NCBI GenBank assembly: GCA_022562795.1
Contig: JADFOP010000060.1
Span: forward strand, 1-9,408
Length of the DNA: 9,408 nucleotides
Direction: 5' to 3'
Source: Nitrospinota bacterium
GTDB taxonomy: Bacteria; JADFOP01
Below, piece after piece: positions 6,642 through 9,408 of the stretch. The notes beneath the pieces are model-generated. The model ran no database searches. It saw nothing but the letters and a program-made list of their open reading frames with translations, and had not been told where the DNA came from. Position numbers and translations under genes: made by a program. Every line of letters starts with the position of its first letter. The stretch's first letter is position 1.

Positions 6642-6663
6642 ACGACCCGCCCTTCATACCCTC

Positions 6664-6702
6664 GGACAGGGAGTCGCAAGCGACCTTTGGTCGGCCCTGT
6701 CC
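6664..6702. repeat. Long hairpin with two competing inner stems
   Basis: The outer stem GGACAGGG (6664-6671) pairs perfectly with CCCTGTCC (6695-6702). Inside, CGAC at 6681-6684 can pair either with GTCG upstream (6673-6676) or with GGTCG downstream (6689-6693), so two inner hairpins exclude each other. Read on the minus strand it is preceded by GTAGGGACAGG, like the start of the repeats at 7011 and 8851. Confidence 0.6.
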
Positions 6703-6726
6703 CTACACAGGCACACGACGATGTAG

Positions 6727-6741
6727 TCCGCCTGAGGCGGA
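6727..6741. repeat. Short palindromic repeat, copy 2
   Basis: TCCGCCT and AGGCGGA form seven-base arms around a central G. A half-copy in the opposite direction (CCTCAGGCGGG) follows at 6783-6793. Confidence 0.7.
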
Positions 6742-6867
6742 TTTAGGCTGTCCGGCCTTTAGGGCAGGAAGCGGCAAGTCTTCCTCAGGCGGGTAAGAGG
6801 CGAGGGCGGCCCCGACAGCCCCCATAACCCTATGTATTTAAATGTATAAAATAATTCAAAAAAACGC

Positions 6868-6896
6868 TTGACAATTTTCCCAGGAGCGGGGATAAT
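6868..6896 (+). promoter_or_regulatory. Strong sigma-70-type promoter for the beta-helix genes
   Basis: TTGACA (6868-6873) is a perfect -35 box and GATAAT (6891-6896) matches five of six -10 positions, with a 17-base spacer. An AT-rich run just upstream (about 6830-6865) could act as an UP element. Transcription should start near 6903, giving a leader of about 220 bases before the ATG at 7123. Confidence 0.8.
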
Positions 6897-6974
6897 GTCC
6901 AAGTTGCCACCCAAACCGTGTTTATTTGTCCTTGTAGTGAGAGAGGCAATTTGTTTGTCCGGCAGAATATAAGG

Positions 6975-7000
6975 AGTCGGGGTCAGGGGCGACCCCGACT
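6975..7000 (+). repeat. Perfect 10-bp stem-loop in the leader
   Basis: AGTCGGGGTC (6975-6984) is the exact reverse complement of GACCCCGACT (6991-7000), with a six-base loop AGGGGC. No T-run follows, so it does not look like an intrinsic terminator. It should form a stable hairpin in the mRNA leader. Confidence 0.75.
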
Positions 7001-7010
7001 ACCCTGGGAT

Positions 7011-7036
7011 GTAGGGGCAGCCTTTATGGCTGTCCG
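7011..7036 (+). repeat. GTAGGG-type hairpin repeat, copy 1
   Basis: The stem GGGCAGCC/GGCTGTCC has one G-T wobble around the loop TTTAT. A diverged copy with the same layout (TAGGG start, GCC-TTTTT-GGC centre, GCCCG end) lies at 8851-8875 between the two beta-helix genes, so this is a dispersed repeat family. Confidence 0.6.
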
Positions 7037-7061
7037 CCGGAATTTAATGAGTCTGGGTGCT

Positions 7062-7088
7062 GTCCGCCTGAGGCGGACCTCAGGCGGA
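7062..7088. repeat. Short palindromic repeat, copy 3 with overlapping half-copy
   Basis: GTCCGCCT and AGGCGGAC give eight-base arms around a central G (7062-7078), the longest copy in the window. It is followed directly by CTCAGGCGGA, a second right arm, so two alternative pairings are possible. It ends about 20 bases before the ribosome site of the beta-helix gene. Confidence 0.75.
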
Positions 7089-7122
7089 ACTCCAACCTGC
7101 ACTCGTTAGGGAGGAAGAAGGA

Positions 7123-8838
7123 ATGAAAAAAATGATGGATGAAACGGGAAAAATCGCTAATTTGAACCTCGTCGCACTGGCGGCAGCCATTGCTCTCGCT
7201 CTCGCCTTCGCCCCGGCGCTGGCCGCGACTATCGTCGTCCCCACCTCTTCGAATCCCGATATCCAGGACGGGATCAACGCGGCGAGCTCCGGCGACACGG
7301 TCCTGCTCAAAGCAAAGTGTAACAGTGCCATCAGTGCCCACTGCGGCTTCAACGGGCTCTACCACCAGGGAGTGGATATCGACAAGAAGCTCACCCTCAA
7401 CTGCAGCGGCGCTATCCTCGACGCCGACGTTCCGCTCGGCAAGAAGGGAGAAACCACTGACGGCGGCGCCACAACCGAATTTGTTGGCCCCATTCGGCTG
7501 GGAGGGGACGGGGTCGATATCCTGTCCGATGGGGACGGTACCACTATCGTCAACTGCACGATAAGGAACTTCAAGGATAACGGCATCGAAGTGAATGATG
7601 CGGACGGCGTCACCATCAGGAGAAACACCCTCATCAACACCGACGGTGATGGAGGACTGGATATAAACTCTTCGGACGATTACCTAGTCGAGCGCAACAC
7701 GTCCATCGAGAATAAAAAGGCAGGCTTCGAACTCGACGGCGACGACGGCATCATCAAGAACAACATCGCCAGGGGGAATGAAAAGGTTGGGTTCGAGGTT
7801 AACGGCGACCGGATCGAAATACTGCACAACAGAGCCTTTAGAAACAAGGACGAAGGGTTCAAGGTTACCGGCGACAGTGTCGGCAGTTTCACCATCATTA
7901 GCAACAGGGCGGAGACCAATAAGAAAGAAGGCTTCAAAATCAAAGATGCCGACGACAGCACCATCTCGAGGAATTTCGCCCGGGCCAATGAAAAGCCTGG
8001 GTTCAAAATCGAAGGCGACGGCGACGACATCACCATAGAGAGGAACGTGTCCCTTTTCAACCAGGATGACGGCTTCGATATCGAAGGCGACGGCCACATT
8101 GTCAACAGGAATGCCGCCATCGGGAATGGAGAATCAGGCTTCAAGATCAAAAGCTTTGACACTACGATAACGCGCAACAGGGCGTTTTTCAACAACAAAA
8201 AAGCGGGGTTTGAAATCGAATGCAAAGATGGTCCTCCCTGCGGCCCGATCACGCGCAACCGCTCCGTCGGCAACGTGAAAGCGGGCTTCGACCTGAAAAA
8301 ACAGAGCGAAACCACCGTCTCACACAATAAGGCCATAGAGAATGAAGAGGATGGCTTCAAAATTGACGATTCCAATACGACTACGTTCTACCACAACCTT
8401 GCCAGGGACAACGGCAATAGTGGTTTCGACATTAAAGACGGCGACGACAACACGTTCGATAGGAACAAGAGCATCGAGAACGACCGGGACGGCTTTAAGA
8501 TAAAAGATAGCGAATCAAATACGTTTATTAAGAACCTGGCCAAGAAAAACAGCGAGGATGGGTTTGACCTCGACGACACCGATGTCGACACAGTCACCAT
8601 GACCGGCAACAGGGCGATCGGCAACGCTAATACGGGCATCGAGAACGACGGCGGAGCTTTTACGACCCTTGAGGACAACACCATGACGGGTAACGGGCTT
8701 GACCTCGCCGGCAAGGGCGACGAAGATGGTGACGAGGCCATCACCTGCCCCGACTCTGCCGGCGCCGCGACTGACCTCGGCGGCAACGTCTTCGCCACCG
8801 GCGGGTTTGACTTCTGTACCCCGGGCCAAACGGATTAA
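7123..8838 (+). CDS. Secreted right-handed parallel beta-helix repeat protein
   Basis: This 571-residue protein starts at an ATG behind a good GGGAGG site (7109-7114). A signal peptide with a hydrophobic core at about 16-33 and predicted cleavage at ALA34-A35 indicates export. Residues 36-62 resemble the opening strand of NosD/pectate-lyase-type beta-helices (IQDGINAASSGDTVLL). From residue 154 to about 524 there are about 16 coils of 22-26 residues, most beginning GF(K/D/E)(I/L/V) and containing an R/H-N-x-A/S-x-x-N segment, the PbH1 pattern. The coils are very rich in Asp, Glu and Asn, which suggests bound Ca2+, though this is not shown. C66, C74, C94 and C145 are shared with the downstream paralogue and may form disulfides. 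No catalytic residues of polysaccharide lyases can be recognised, so carbohydrate binding or lysis, surface structure and adhesion all remain open. No anchor or sorting signal is seen at the C-terminus. Confidence 0.9.
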   Translation: MKKMMDETGKIANLNLVALAAAIALALAFAPALAATIVVPTSSNPDIQDGINAASSGDTVLLKAKCNSAISAHCGFNGLYHQGVDIDKKLTLNCSGAILDADVPLGKKGETTDGGATTEFVGPIRLGGDGVDILSDGDGTTIVNCTIRNFKDNGIEVNDADGVTIRRNTLINTDGDGGLDINSSDDYLVERNTSIENKKAGFELDGDDGIIKNNIARGNEKVGFEVNGDRIEILHNRAFRNKDEGFKVTGDSVGSFTIISNRAETNKKEGFKIKDADDSTISRNFARANEKPGFKIEGDGDDITIERNVSLFNQDDGFDIEGDGHIVNRNAAIGNGESGFKIKSFDTTITRNRAFFNNKKAGFEIECKDGPPCGPITRNRSVGNVKAGFDLKKQSETTVSHNKAIENEEDGFKIDDSNTTTFYHNLARDNGNSGFDIKDGDDNTFDRNKSIENDRDGFKIKDSESNTFIKNLAKKNSEDGFDLDDTDVDTVTMTGNRAIGNANTGIENDGGAFTTLEDNTMTGNGLDLAGKGDEDGDEAITCPDSAGAATDLGGNVFATGGFDFCTPGQTD

Positions 8839-8955
8839 TAGGCCTAGGTATAGGGACGGCCTTTTTGGCTGCCCGACCGTACCAGGGTCCTAATAAGGAG
8901 TTAGTATTATTCATTCGTATCGGAGGCTCAATTCTACTTTAAGGAGGAAGAGAGG
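8839..8955 (+). other. Spacer between the beta-helix paralogues
   Basis: This 117-base spacer holds the second GTAGGG-type hairpin (8851-8875) and an AT-rich stretch (8890-8940) that could carry a promoter, although no convincing -35/-10 pair is visible. The hairpin has its T-run in the loop, not after the stem, so it is not a normal terminator and read-through from the first gene is likely. Confidence 0.5.
8851..8875 (+). repeat. GTAGGG-type hairpin repeat, copy 2
   Basis: GGGACGGCC and GGCTGCCC pair imperfectly (one mismatch, one wobble) around TTTTT. It matches the repeat at 7011-7036 in length, flanking TAGGG and terminal GCCCG/GTCCG. It starts 13 bases after the stop codon of the first beta-helix gene. 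Confidence 0.6.
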
Positions 8956-9408
8956 ATGAGGGGTATGAAAGGAACAGGAATGATAACAAATGGTAGCCTC
9001 GTTACCCTGGCTTCGGCCCTGGTGCTCGCTCTGGCCGGTGGGCAGGCGCAGGCGGCGGTTCTCAAGGTGCCGGCCGATTTCGCCACCATCCAGGCCGCGG
9101 TGGACACGGCGGCATCCGGCGATACGGTGAAGTTGAAGAAAAAGTGCGTAGCGCCTAACACCACCTGTGGCCCCAATGGGGAGTACCAAGAGGTCGTGGA
9201 CATCGATAAGAAAATCACCCTCAACTGCAACGGCGCGGTCCTCGACGGCGCCGTTCAGGGCGACGCCAGCACAGCCACCCCCTCCGCTCATCTGGGAGGC
9301 CCCGGGATCAATATCATGTCCGATGGGGACGGGACCACGGTCGTCAACTGCACGGTGCAGAACTTTGAAGGTGAAGGCATCGAAGTGGATGATGCGGACG
9401 GCGTCACC
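8956..9408 (+). CDS. Second secreted beta-helix protein, paralogue of the upstream gene, cut by window edge
   Basis: The frame from the ATG at 8956 is open to the last base and gives 151 residues; the repeat domain continues outside. AGGAGG (8942-8947) lies eight bases upstream and supports this ATG over in-frame Met4 and Met9. A signal peptide ends at about AQA33-A34. The mature start VPADFATIQAAVDTAASGDT (38-57) is the typical NosD/pectate-lyase-like beta-helix opening. It aligns with the upstream gene along its length: SGDTV(L/K)LK, VDIDKK(L/I)TLNC, SDGDGTT(I/V)VNCT and GIEV(N/D)DADGVT are shared, as are four cysteines. The last 33 bases differ from 7582-7614 at one position, so the pair arose by duplication or is kept alike by gene conversion. 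Its function is unknown, as for its neighbour. Confidence 0.88.
   Translation, partial: MRGMKGTGMITNGSLVTLASALVLALAGGQAQAAVLKVPADFATIQAAVDTAASGDTVKLKKKCVAPNTTCGPNGEYQEVVDIDKKITLNCNGAVLDGAVQGDASTATPSAHLGGPGINIMSDGDGTTVVNCTVQNFEGEGIEVDDADGVT

Larger units (their letters stand above)
6601..7122. other. Gene-free region with clustered inverted repeats and a promoter
   Basis: No convincing coding region exists here; the short open frames have no ribosome site, no recognisable domain, and cross the inverted repeats. The stretch holds at least four copies or half-copies of a CCGCCTGAGGCGG palindrome, three different longer hairpins, an AT-rich block (about 6828-6870) and a near-consensus promoter. 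Everything after about 6903 is probably the untranslated leader of the beta-helix gene. Confidence 0.7.

Noticed and set aside
6385-6657. 90-residue minus-strand frame across the tRNA
   Set aside because: It reads straight through the tRNA-Cys gene and its promoter, so it is very unlikely to be coding.
6979-7016. Possible G-quadruplex from four G-runs in the leader
   Set aside because: One loop would be about 16 bases and the first two runs are needed for a perfect 10-bp hairpin, which is the better explanation.
6918-7109. 63-residue plus-strand frame upstream of the beta-helix gene
   Set aside because: It crosses three inverted repeats and has no ribosome site; a leader peptide is conceivable but nothing supports it.
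6526-7122. tRNA-Cys as the attachment site of an integrated element
   Set aside because: No direct repeat of the tRNA 3' end and no integrase gene are visible in the window.
7582-8694. Regular about 70-base periodicity, considered as a CRISPR array or tandem DNA repeat
   Set aside because: The period is a protein-level beta-helix coil in an intact reading frame; DNA units vary in length and sequence and have no constant repeat/spacer pattern.

Overview
The window reads as a chromosomal segment of a GC-rich bacterium that uses ordinary Shine-Dalgarno and sigma-70-type signals and exports proteins by Sec signal peptides. No gene is diagnostic of a phylum, so I do not name one. The mix of an ECF sigma/kinase/FHA cluster, many short palindromic repeats and secreted beta-helix proteins would suit an uncultivated Gram-negative-like lineage, but that is inference.

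Layout. (1) Positions 1-749, minus strand: the N-terminal 249 residues of a multi-pass membrane protein of the vitamin K-dependent gamma-carboxylase/HTTM family, cut by the window edge and visibly richer in A+T than its neighbours. (2) Positions 814-6271, minus strand: five tightly spaced genes that look like one operon. In transcription order they are a single-TM protein with a degenerate staphylococcal-nuclease-like domain and a degenerate Ada-like C-terminal module (6271-5300); an FHA-TPR-zinc metallopeptidase fusion (5287-3953); an ECF sigma factor (3949-3341, GTG start); a soluble anti-sigma factor with two zinc-finger modules (3336-2749); and a Ser/Thr kinase with a C-terminal eight-bladed PQQ-like propeller (2721-814). 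(3) Positions 6272-6525: the divergent control region, with a possible weak operon promoter, a hairpin terminator and a good promoter for a tRNA. (4) tRNA-Cys(GCA) at 6526-6600 on the plus strand. (5) Positions 6601-7122: no gene, but a cluster of inverted repeats and a near-consensus promoter. (6) Positions 7123-9408, plus strand: two tandem paralogous secreted right-handed beta-helix proteins, the second running off the window.

How it may work together. The operon holds a writer of Ser/Thr phosphorylation (kinase), a reader of phosphothreonine (FHA domain), a transcriptional output (ECF sigma) and its likely brake (zinc-finger anti-sigma), plus a predicted metallopeptidase and a membrane-anchored protein built from apparently inactivated domains. 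A phosphorylation-controlled ECF sigma circuit is the most economical reading. The wiring, signal and regulon cannot be read from this window. The beta-helix pair is a separate unit with its own promoter and a long leader rich in hairpins.
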